NCBI GenBank assembly: GCA_037039685.1
Contig: JAWNGF010000009.1
Location: forward strand, 1,550,001-1,614,000
DNA length: 64,000 nucleotides
From: Ceratobasidium sp. AG-K
Taxonomy: Eukaryota > Basidiomycota > Agaricomycetes > Cantharellales > Ceratobasidiaceae
Direction: 5' to 3'
Below the pieces are notes generated by a model. The model saw nothing but the letters and a program-made list of their open reading frames with translations, did no database searches and had not been told where the DNA came from. The first letter of the stretch is position 1, and every line of letters begins with the position of its first letter. The position numbers were made by a program, and so were the translations under genes. Shown in pieces: positions 25,999 through 36,505 of the stretch.

Positions 25999-26761
25999 GG
26001 TGGGTGGTTGTCGAGAACAGAAAATAGAACAGATAAGGTCTCGGCGCGGAATTCCACATATTTAGGGGTGCTCACGTGAGTTTATTTCTTGGCCACGAGA
26101 TCGGGTACAAATAACCGATAAGCCGCGACTCCAACCGGAATATCTATACCCATTGTGGCGACAGAATGAGGGACAAGCGGCCCACACCCACGTTCGCCTA
26201 TTGATCGGCTTATTCTCTATGAGGCCTACCTGGACTCTCGTAGGAACTGGCAACTAGTACGAGGGCAAATTTTGTGGCGTGAATTTCATTACGGATGACG
26301 TATTCAATTCTAAGTATAACAATGATTGCCAAGAAATATCCCACAAACCCATTCGCCTCTGAGCTGCTCGCATTGCAACTCTGTCAAACGAGGGTCGTTT
26401 CAAGAACAGTGTGATGGAACCAGACACTCTGGCCTGATTACAGGCGCCTAGTGGTTGCTAGGAAACCACGATATTGTTCGGGGGTTATGCACCGCCTCAC
26501 CTGCATACATGCAGGCTCCAGCCATAATCAGTTACTGCTTTTTGCTTCTCTCAAACCAAAACGCTTAGGAAAACTATCTGTTCCAAGACGCTCGCCTTTT
26601 GGGCTGACTTTGGTCGTGGATTTGTGTGTATTTGCTTTCTAGGACGTTGTTCCAGTGGCCGACGGTGTGCGACAATACCACAACTTGAAAACGAATCGTA
26701 GAAGACACTGATGGGTATAGCAGTACATTTCGGTTGGAAAAGACAAATTCACCCCGACAGA
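25999..26761. other. spacer between SKN1/KRE6 copies B and C
   Basis: This 763-bp spacer holds the upstream region of copy B and the 3' flank of copy C. No independent gene or clear repeat was seen. Confidence 0.45.
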
Positions 26762-29060
26762 TCAATCACATATATCTACCAACCTATTCTTGGGTATAAC
26801 CTGCTTGTAGTCATCAACCCAGGTCGTGAGGTTAGGATTCGTGTACGCTTCGATGAACCTAGGTTATGGATCTTTAAAAGGGGTCTAAACAGTAGGTTTG
26901 GGCGAACTTACGTCTGGATATACTCTTCAGTAGGATAATCTGGAGGGCTACATCCTATATTATGCGCATCCTTGGGCTGATACACGCGGATCCAGTCGAC
27001 CAACATCCAAGTTGGGAAATCGAGGTTCTCGAAGTCAATGAAACCAAAGTTGGGAGAAATACCCAGATTTGCTATCATATACTTCGTGACCCCCGCATTA
27101 GAATTGAACGAAAACACCGAGAGAAAAAGTCACCATTGGCTCCTGAGGAACTGGCCTTGGACCGATGTCGACCCGAGGATCAGCTCCCATCCCACCAGCG
27201 CGTATGGTCCAAGTAGGCTTGTTGTCGTTGACCCATGTTATGTATCCGTCGTAACCGGCCTTGTATTCGAATCCATAGACGGTGAAGCATCCCCCGCCTT
27301 GGGTATAGCAATCCTAAAAGAGAGGAACACAAGCTCAGCTTGGGAACGCCAGCCGATTCAATTTACAATCAGTACGCACCTGGTTGGTAGTTCCCAAGCC
27401 GCTAGTGACCATCTGGTACACTCCACCATGGTATGAGTTGAGCTCAGTAGTGTCCTGATGTATCTGCAAGTACTCGCTGAGCAGCAACCATCAATACATG
27501 AGAAAAATAAGGTCAAGGCCATTCACTTACGATGTATTTTTCCAGTCGTAACCATAGTTGAACGGCACCCATTGCCCAGACATGCTAATATGCCCAACTT
27601 TTGCTGTCGCATCCACAGTAGCTTCGAACATGTCGATCTCTGGCGCAGACCGACCGACGAATGAGCCATCCGGATGCTTTGGACCGGGGTGTGACTCTCC
27701 AGGGCAAGTACACGCACTCAGGCGTTGTCCGGGAAGGTAAGACAACACACCACCCCTGGACGGGTCGCCGTTGCGGGTAGCATTGATTGGCGTACCGTTG
27801 GGAAAGGTTTGGTTGGGGAGTGTACCAAGTCACAAGTGTCCTAGAGTCATGTGAGCAAAAAAGCTGGTGAAGATTCAGATCCAACTCGCATAGGTATATG
27901 GCCACAAGCCTTCAGTAGAAGCACCATGCCCTACACGGCCGAGGTTGCCCATCGTCCAAAGCGCAGGCCACAATCCAGCAATGTCGTTCCTTCCTGGTAG
28001 GGACACGTTGGCTGTGGTAGTGCAAGTCAGCATAGGTCATTTGAGCAGAACGAACGAATGACGCACCAACAAAGTATCCGCCAGTAAAACAGAACTTGTT
28101 CCAAGACGTAAGCATGCCACCCTTGTAGTCCATATCTCACCAGCGAGTCTTTTCCAATGTAAAATTGAGAAAGCCATTTGACGTCGTGATCATATCGGGC
28201 GAGTACCACTCCAGGTTATTCGTCCCCCTTTAAAAGATATTCAGCACATATAAACCATAGGCAAACACTAAAGACATACCAGTAGTGCATATCGAGAGCC
28301 TCCCAGAATGGATCGTCTCCAGGGTAAAAGCTGCGTCCCTCGGTATTGAACTCATCGCTGAATACCAGATCCCACTCGCTACCGTCATCGAGAGAGGTGT
28401 ACGTGAGCGCCTCCTTGGGCGTGTCACGGTCAATGAGACCAAAATTGCCAGGAATCTCCGGAACCTGTCCGCTGGCATTGATTCCGCCGATGTTGTACGC
28501 ACCGAGCTTACTTTGCTGCTTACCCACGGACGTAGCAATCGGGTATGCAGCGCTGTGCGCGACAGTGTTAGCACTCAAACCGTAAAGCCCAGTTTGACTC
28601 ACAATAAAACAAGCACACGAGCGCGAGAATCCCCAAACAACCAAGGTTTGCGAGACCTCGGGGGGTGAAAATCGCCCCTCCCGAGTCGAACTTGCGGTCG
28701 CGCCGTGGATCGGGATTGTGAAGGCCATCGTCCGGCTCGGGCTGGTTGAGGTACACCTTGGCTCCCCACTGCGTAGGGTCGGGGGTTAAGGCGTACTTGG
28801 CTGCGTGTGAGATGCCAATTGGGGTTGAAGGCTTCGACTGTACCGGTTATCGTTGGACTGAATGACTCTAGACGTGGAAAACGTACCTTTTGGGTAGCAG
28901 TATGCGGGCTGCCTGGGATATGTGGTACCTGTGGACTGTCCTTTCCTTGTTCAGCGAGTAGATGCACTCTTGAAGTCTGCGTTGAAGGATCATCGGCTGA
29001 ATATGGGGAGCGCATTGGGTTGGCGCCGTTGTATGGGGAGGAGGGTAACCGGCTATGCAT
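26762..29060 (-). pseudogene. SKN1/KRE6-family beta-glucan synthesis gene, copy C, with nonsense and frameshift lesions
   Basis: The layout is the same as copy B. The N-terminal exon starts MHSRLPSSPYNGANPMRSPY, splices onto [19 protein letters not shown], then carries the membrane segment [17 protein letters not shown] and the GH16 domain. That domain has [45 protein letters not shown] and APEIDMFEATVD. Two lesions break it. Where A and B read PWRG before the DYKGG/EYKGG motif, C reads W, then TGA (28137-28139), then D. At about 27827 one base is missing, so DTCD[V/A]GTLPN is out of frame, although the matching [18 protein letters not shown] follows in the next frame. The intron next to it has a GC donor (27888-27889). 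Elsewhere the splice sites and frame are conserved. Read errors remain possible, so this is a probable, not certain, pseudogene. Confidence 0.75.
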
Positions 29061-30958
29061 TGACGCTGCTGGATAGTTAGGCAGCTGTACATGAAGCCTG
29101 ATTTTTTAAGTAGACAGGTTCAAATTATCCGAATTTGCGACGATAGCGGTCCCCACGATACAGTCAATTACTGACGTCGAAACGGAGCATTAGTTTGATC
29201 GACTTGCAAATTACCAAAAGCAGCGATTCTCGTTTGCTCGTTTGCACTGGTTCAACAAATTAGAGAACTAAGAGTAGCTATCTGCCTCATCCAACAGCGT
29301 CAGGACACTAAGATTGCGCGCCCTATGCACGAATGTGAAAGTATCCAAGATCTAGGAGGAGTTGGTCGGTGGGAGCAGCAGCCTCATCTACAGTACAATG
29401 GAAATATTTGTGCGTGAGGTCGCAGAAAGGATGGATTTTTCGTGACGGAAGTTCATCTTGTTTAGCCTATTCGCACATCCAGTCTGAACTGTCAGGTATA
29501 AACTAGCGATCCACGACATCAGCCAGGGCATGTAGTTAGGCGGATATATTGCTTCGACCGGAATATGAATCGCAAGCACCGCCTTTCGATTGTGCGATTG
29601 GCGCTCTTGGCATGGAGTCTCGGCAGGCCGCGTATATACACGCCGTTGGCAGCAAATTTAACATCAAGTACGTCACGTGCAGGTGCGAGTTGAGCCAAAT
29701 TCAGGGCTTAGATTAGAGTACAACGCCTACCGCATGATTTGCGGAATCACAGTCCGTATTCAGAACCTCAATGCTGTCCACCAATCTGATCCGCATATAG
29801 TAGCCGATGTCCGGTAGTATTGATAGAATTACCCTTTCCGTACGAGTAATCCCAACTTGGTCATGAAGCTACCTATCCTAGAGGTGCGCTTCTCAGAACT
29901 GTACCTATTACCGAGTACAATGCTTTGCAGCTTTGCTTCGTCTTTTGTTTAGTGTGTCGCCCTCTTCAACCCGAAAATTCGTGCAGCAACGATTTTGGCC
30001 TACTGGCTTCTCGAAAACTGTGTAACCCGGGATCACTTATTACCAAAGTGGTGGTCAAAAGCTCACGCACACTCATCGGTCAGAACATCCTCTCGCAGCT
30101 GGCTCCTACATTTTCGGGTCGCTGGCCATTTTTAGCCATTTATATGTGCGCATACATGCGCCTTAGCTCACTGGTTTAGAGGCTCTTAACTATCAAGCCC
30201 TTGCTCTTTACTAGTACGACGCCCTCTCTCCAACGTACGCGACAGCAATGCAATCCGCTTGCAAATTATATGAGGATAAACGGGCCTCAGCCTCCCTTGA
30301 TCGTTCATCCTCTCGCACCGGTAGTGCATCATGGTGGGTGGACGAAGGACTTGAGAACTGGATAGTAACCAGTCAAAGTGAGTTTCAGTGGGTCTTTTCA
30401 TTCGTACGTTGCTCGCTCTCTTCCAATTGCGGATAGACTACCAGAGCTTACCCTCTCCAGGCGTTCGAAATGCTACCCAGGTTCGAGGGTGTCGAATTAT
30501 GCACTGCCTCCTTTTGGCGGAGGTGAGAGGAGGTGGGCGGAAGTGGACGGGTGTTTCAAATATGTCGTTAGACGTGCTTCCAGCAGTTCTACGTCAAACA
30601 ACGAGTTGAATTTGGCACTGACTTCTCCACTTTATCTCTCAGTTGCAATGAGCTTCGTGAGAAATGCTGTGCCGTGGATTGTTGGAAGTCGTTAGGATCC
30701 CTGGTCACTTAGCCACCGTGAATAGCCAGGAACCTTACCGTCTCCGGCATCACTAACTATTGTTTAACAAGAACCACTGGTACATTACCAAATAAAATTT
30801 ATCCTTGCAACCCGAGACTCGTACATCACAAGTCACTCATTATGTTTGTATGGTCACTAGGCCAAGGTCAACCAGATCAGGATACAAGTCGATCTTAGAG
30901 CATTTCATTCATCCAGGTATTCGAGGCGATCATAAACTCAGATCAAATCCTTGGCATC
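29061..30958. other. no gene supported
   Basis: The stretch lies upstream of SKN1/KRE6 copy C. Short open frames overlap on both strands, without motifs or convincing splice signals. The copy C promoter should lie near 29061-29400. Confidence 0.4.
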
Positions 30959-31198
30959 TTACTGACGGAGTGCTGTATCGATTGTGAGCGGGCTTCGGTA
31001 TGGCCGTGCGGCCACCGAGGGGTTGTCAGGTTTATGAGCCTGAAATCTAGGGATTGGGCGCCATAGAGCATTGTTATGGAGCTCTCGCGTCTCGAGTTTG
31101 TCTAGTGTCCCATCTCCTATTGTTCCAGTGTGTATAAGTGCGGCCCGTCCGCCAGTGCAGCGCAGGGTAACCAATTCACTGAACTCAGGGGTTGCCAT
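30959..31198 (-). CDS. tentative small hypothetical protein, 79 residues
   Basis: A single open frame begins with an ATG (MATPEFSELVTLRCTGGRAA) about 33 bp downstream of a TATATA-like element near 31233-31238 and ends at 30959. Its composition is protein-like (GDGTLDKLETRELHNNALW) and free of low-complexity runs. There is no recognised domain, signal peptide or membrane segment. It lies about 200 bp upstream of, and divergent from, the RhoGAP gene, so it could simply be a chance frame in that gene's promoter. Confidence 0.25.
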   Translation of the reverse strand: MATPEFSELVTLRCTGGRAALIHTGTIGDGTLDKLETRELHNNALWRPIPRFQAHKPDNPSVAARPYRSPLTIDTALRQ

Positions 31199-31403
31199 TA
31201 TCTTGTAGACCCTTGCTCAGGTGGCCTAGTAAGTATATAGGACTCGATACTCGTCCATATTTTTCCCAAAAAAAAACCTCCTTTACCAGACATCATGTCG
31301 TTAATCAAAGGTATAACACTGAGCCTGACAGATAGGGGCTAAGATGGTGGCTGTGCCTTGCGTCAGAAATCACATGACTTGTGCTTCTTTGCCGCCAACG
31401 ACG

Positions 31404-34284
31404 ATGGCTCCGCCGACTCTGACACTTAAACAACGGTTGGCTGCTCTGACTGCGAACACCCCAGCGTCGCCGATATCTCCTGTCTCACCAAATAATTTTG
31501 GGCGCTCGTTCCCGTCTCCTCGAACGCCAACTAATGAGTTCCGGCCACTCGACTTGGAGGAACAGTATGAAGGAATGCGCGCAGAAGATAGAGATGCGGT
31601 AGACAAAGCCGTCAGCGCAGTGATTACGCAGGCAGGAGTTGATTACGAGTGAGCCCCTCCGAGAGTTTATGTACGGGTTTGCTAAGTGTTGCTACGTTGT
31701 GAACAATCAAGGACTCGTCCAATGTGAGTTAAATGGCTCTCTGTTTGGGGTTTATGGGCTGATCGGGGATACGATAGGGTTATTGTCACAGCAGCATCAT
31801 TCCCAGATCCACGCCAAGTATCCTATGATATACTACTCGCGTGCGTCCACGATCCACGTTACCAAAGCTTGTTCCACTGTTTGCTTACCCATTTGCCATC
31901 CTTCAGCCGTATCATAGCGTACTTGGATTTATATGGTACTTGCTCTTCTGGCTCTCCAACCACACAGCTTACTTACGTGGTGGCGTTCCTAGTTGAAAAC
32001 GACTATGTAGTTGTATTCTTGGCGGCGGGTGGGAGACACACGCCGAGTTGGAATTGGATATGGAAAGCGTATCGGGGGATGAGTCGCAAGTGAGTCGGGT
32101 TTCTCTGAACTTTTTTTGCTGGCTAAGAACACACGTTAGGTACCGAAAGAATCTGAAACGACTAGTGAGGCACTTCTCCGTATCTAAATCAGGTCAGCCA
32201 CTGACGTCTTCGCTTGTCAGCTTATCGTGCACCCAACGTGGTTTTCCAAGAGTACGTTGTTTGGGTTTCCATATTTGTCGCCTGACTTGGCGTTGATAAT
32301 CTTTTCGTTCATTGAAAAGTGTTTGTCTCGCTCGCGGGCGCAGTCTTGAGCCCCAAATTCTTCCGCAAAATAACATACATCTCCACCCTGTCCGAACTCG
32401 CCCGACATGTGCCTCTCACACAAATCGAAATAGCACCCGCCGTCTACAAGTACGTCATTAATCTCGGATTATACTGTGTCTTTTTGACATGGGCATCCTT
32501 GTTTATTTTCCTTTTGAAGCGAAAATCTCAAACATGAGCGTACAATTACACTACCTGCCTCCACTCCCTCCTCGCTTACCTTTGGTGTTCCACTCGAATC
32601 TCTCATGGGCCCCGACGGAGAATCATCTCCAGTTCCACGCGTCATCCGAGATTGCGTCGAGTACCTCAGATCAAATGGGCCATTGGGATTGAACTTGGAG
32701 GTTGAGGGATTATTTAGGAGAAGTCCAAATGGGGCAGTGTTGAGGAGCGTCAGGGAGGCCTATGACCGTGGTGAGTTAGAGCCACCGATCTAATACAGGG
32801 AGCCTTTGCTCATCGATTTCCTCGCCTCCACATGGATATTTCGGTCCATAGGGAACCAAGTTAGCCTGGCACACTATTACGACCCCCATATTGCCGCTGT
32901 CCTCATCAAAAAGTTCCTCCGTGATTTACCAGAGCCAATATTTCCTGGCTCGCTCTATCCTCTCATCGCCAAATGTCCACCAGGTAGCGGGTGGGGAGTT
33001 GATGGATTGTCAAGTCCACCTCCATCCAAGCCTGGCAAGGCTAATGGTGTCGCAAATGGAGTGAGGGGACACAGGCGGGTTGGAAGTGAGGCCGAATTGG
33101 CAACGGTTGGAGGGTGGGGCGAAGGCGATGCGTGCGTCGAGTATATCCGCGAGGTGCTGTTGCCTGCAATGGGGTGGGGGTGCCGAGTAGTTTTGCTAGG
33201 ATATGTTTTCCGTAAGTGCACCTCGTCTCTTTGCATACCACACGCGACAGGTTCGCGTTCTGTCTCCACGACCGCAACCTGTCCGTGGTTTCCCGGTACA
33301 TTGTCTCTAATTATCTTGTTGATAGACCTCTTACACGACGTATCCCTCCGTTCCACCGCAAACAAGATGGACGCACACAACCTTGCTCTCTGCATTACCC
33401 CCAACCTCGTCAAATCTAACGACCCCATCCGAGATGTGAAGATGTGCGCCGTGCCCGGTGCAGCATCCATGACCAATGCAACCTGGAACACCCCAGGTGC
33501 TGCTCCCCGACCTGGACCAACACCCGCCCCCCCTCGCAAGGCCGGCACAACGACCCTAGGCGACATTGTCCGTGTCTGTATCGAGCGATATTTCGAAATA
33601 TTCGAGGACGTTCCGGACCGGGGCGATGCGCTGCCCGTACCTGCCGAGTTGAAGTTTGAGAGCGAGGGTAGGCTGAGCGCCAGCCTAAGTGGGTCGAGTC
33701 TCATCGGTGGAAGCAGCACCAGTCCGGCTAGTACCTTCGGTCCGTCGTCGGGACTTACGAACTCGAGCATAAGCACGCTTGAAAGCGCCCCCCGTTCAAG
33801 TATGGATATCGAAGATGATGAAGTCAACGAGGCTATGCTCGTTATGTCTGTCGCCCCTCAGCCAGTACCCTCGCCAACCCGCTCTCCACGAACCGGAAAC
33901 ATGATGGCTCGTTCGACAGGCGCTCTCGCACCCTCTGCCTGGTCCCGTTCTCCTAAACTTGGGTCGAGCGTATCCAGTCCCGCGCTTGGCCTTTCTCCAG
34001 GCAAACCCTTACTCCCTCTCGCCTCGCCCACGACGCCGACTCAACGACACCGCCGCACCCCCTCTTCTAATTCGGCCACATTTTCCGTAGCTCATACCAC
34101 AGGCCAGGGATCTTCGTCCGGTTTAGGCTCGACAATTCGTGGAGCTCGGTCGGTGATCAGCATCGAGAAACAGGCTGGCTTGCGAAAGGGGTCGATTGCA
34201 CTTGGGAGGTCTGGCGGAGCAGGCGCGAGTGGGGTTGCTGCAATGGGTGTTACTGCGAATGGATTCTTTGAGCGGCCGACATAG
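31404..34284 (+). CDS. Sec14/BCH-RhoGAP protein (ARHGAP1-like Rho GTPase-activating protein)
   Basis: It stimulates GTP hydrolysis by Rho/Cdc42-type GTPases in polarity and actin control. I chose ATG 31404 (MAPPTLTLKQRLAALT); an in-frame ATG at 31344 is an alternative. After a Ser/Pro-rich N-terminus, a CRAL-TRIO/BCH domain is assembled from many short exons: VIVTAASFPDPRQVSYD, IIAYLDLYVENDYVVVFLAA, GGRHTPSWNWIWKAYRGM, LIVHPTWFSK and LSPKFFRKITYISTLSELA. The RhoGAP domain follows, with the arginine finger in LEVEGLFRRSPNGAVLRSV, then AYDRGNQVSLAHYYDPHIAA and FLRDLPEPIFPGSLYPLI. HLLHDVSLRSTANKMDAHNL and ALCITPNLVKSNDP complete the domain. An intron from about 32771 to 32851 is needed to join AYDRG to NQVSL. 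The last ~200 residues are Ser/Pro-rich and probably disordered. Confidence 0.9.
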
Positions 34285-34532
34285 GATGGCCAGCTGAAGG
34301 ACCGCGTTTACAAGTTTAATATCATGACCCATGTCGGATTCTGGGACGAGGGAGTTGCTGGGGTCTTCTGGGGAGGGCTAGTTTTACCTTTTTGATCTGT
34401 TTGTGTTATGTATGTGTGGTGGTTCCAGTATACCGGTTGTTATTACGATACGTATGAGTTTATCCTTGTGGAAGATTTATATAAATTACGGTTTCTATTT
34501 CTACATTTGATCGAGGACTTCTATATTCCGGT

Positions 34533-35713
34533 TTATAATTTTGCCTTTGCTGGCTTCTTGTTGCCTTTGCTTCGGTTGACTTCTATCGACACGCTAAGTG
34601 CCATTTGACTCGTTACTGCGAGACACCGCATATCCTTTTTCCAGCTATCATCTCCCGCGTCTCGTCCATCGTGTTGACCAATCGAAGTCGGTGCGCTCCA
34701 AATCTCGCCATACATATCGTGCCTGCCATGTTCCAGGAACATTCCTCGAGAGTATACGCCAACCGTGCGGTCCGAGAATCCAGGTGTGCCCGGCCGGGGA
34801 AGCTGCCGCTTGAACTCGAGCGTCATGACCATTGTTGGGTACCACCTGGATCAGATCAGCTTATAGTCCGGTCAACAGGATACAAGTACGCACATCATCG
34901 GTGTCCCACCTCCGTTGACCAGTGACAACAAGGTTGGCGTGTTTTCCGCCACGTCCGCGAAAAACGGAAGCATACTCATTTGCAGTTGTTCATCCTCACC
35001 CGCCAACTCCCACCACGATCCCGACTCGAGCCCACCTTCGTGGGAGCCGGGCGAAGACAGTTTGGCTTTGTTCCTGGCCATTACGCCGTGGTCCTCGGTT
35101 CGGCGAACATTATCCCTGAATGCACCGTATTTCATGTGCATTTCGGCTGGCTTGGTTTCACTTGGGTGAATGCTGAGCGGGATTGGGCGCGAAAGAGGAT
35201 GTGAGAGTGGAATGTTTTCTTGTTCATTCGCGGAGGGTGGGGCGTCGAATGCGGGGAGGGTGCCAAATATCATGTGTGTCAGGACTTTGACCTCGCCCTA
35301 TGTAACTGGATAAGTCATCTATTCAAGTGAAGGGGACGCAGAACATACGTCTTGTATCAAATTTGCAGTAAGATTTGAGAACCGGGAGCCCGTTCGAATA
35401 GCCTCGATTTCGACAGAATATTCGGATCGTGCGGTCGGTTGCATAAAATGGGCCGTAACGTGAATTGGGTCCTTGTGTTTTGTTTTTTCTTGGCTTTTCA
35501 CACTGGCTATGACGAGGAGACCAAGAACATACCCGCCATGAGGGATGCTGTGAAGGTGATGAGGATAAAGATCGTTTCGCGTACAGTTTGGACGTACGAA
35601 CCAACGACCCAACTCGGGTCCACCGTTCCTTGATAAATGTGCTTAGGAAGGCCAGTCGCGGATTTACTTGAAGAGAAAAGACGGGGGGAAAGTGCTTGTC
35701 CAAGAGGTGCCAT
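34533..35713 (-). CDS. acyl-CoA thioesterase-like protein (double hotdog, TesB-like)
   Basis: It probably hydrolyses acyl-CoA esters. The start at 35713 (MAPLGQALSPRLFSSSKSAT) fits a TATATAT element about 50 bp upstream. The first hotdog is built from several exons: DPSWVVGSIPHGGYVLGLLV, DPIHVTAHFMQPTARSEYSV and IRTGSRFSNLTANLIQ, then MIFGTLPAFDAPPSANEQEN. The second half has WWELAGEDEQLQMSMLPFFA, LPRPGTPGFSDRTVGVYSRG and FLEHGRHDMYGEIWSAP. It ends CLAVTSQMALSVSIEVNRSK and a basic tail. These blocks match the thioesterase-like superfamily of fungi. The exact substrate chain length and cell compartment are unknown. It converges on the RhoGAP gene, with 248 bp between stop codons. Confidence 0.8.
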
Positions 35714-35762
35714 AATGGGTGTGCTAAATAACAGAAAGTAAGGATCGCTGCTAGTCGCCACA

Positions 35763-35771
35763 GATATATAA
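35763..35771 (-). promoter_or_regulatory. TATA element of the thioesterase-like gene
   Basis: Read on the minus strand, TTATATATC lies about 50 bp upstream of the ATG at 35713. It also argues against an in-frame upstream ATG at 35761, which would precede the likely transcription start. Confidence 0.45.
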
Positions 35772-36505
35772 GGGGTAGAGGCGCCCGGTTAGCTTGAAGG
35801 ATTGAACCGGCCGGTGATCACGTGCTTCCTAACTACCCACTAGGGACCTTGATGGTATGTGGCGGTCCGGTAGGACCGTGGTTTGGGCCGTAGTATTTTG
35901 TGGTATGGTAGCACAGCCTTTACCGAACTGAGATTTGATATACGGGCAAGTCTACCGAATGGTCGGTGGTTTCAAGGAGTGTGCGGTCAGGATTGATGCC
36001 TAAGGATACTTACCACAAGCGCTGCAAAGAAGCCAATTCGATCAACACCGGCGGATCATTTGATGCGCCCACGCATTTAATACCGTTTTGGCTAATTTAG
36101 TTATTATTATCCTATCGCACCAACGGACTGAAGTCCCCGCCCACTGCCATCAAATAAACGGTGCAGAACAAACCGATCCCGCACTCCGACCTTCGCAAGA
36201 TCTCAAGCATCGAACGAACACCTAGGTGGCCGAGTCCAAAAATCGGGATTTCAAATTATTAAAGTGGACATCACGGGGATCGCTCGCCGAAATCAAACAG
36301 TGGAGAAGCAAAAGACAGCAGATCAATTCGGTCAACGGGATTAACAGTACAGGACAGACAGGACGTAAGGTCATCAACGACGTTGAAGCCGCAAGGACAG
36401 TTGAAGTCGGCAGAGACATTCAGAAAACCACATCGAGAAACAAAGCGAACCAGAACCAAAAGAGATTTTCACAGCACGTCGTTTGGCAGTCCGACGATCA
36501 CTCAT
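35772..36505. other. intergenic, no gene seen
   Basis: The stretch lies between the thioesterase promoter and the bZIP stop codon. An open frame on the plus strand (36226-36615) overlaps the 3' end of the bZIP gene and has no recognisable feature. I see no gene here. Confidence 0.45.

Noticed and set aside
32771..32798. 28-nt intron in the RhoGAP gene between AYDRG and EPLLIDF
   Set aside because: A single intron of about 81 bp ending at CCATAG joins AYDRG directly to NQVSLAHYYDPH, which matches the RhoGAP domain; the very short intron is unnecessary.
32955..33827. Minus-strand open frame of 290 residues
   Set aside because: It is the antisense shadow of the RhoGAP coding exons, whose plus-strand product has clear domains.
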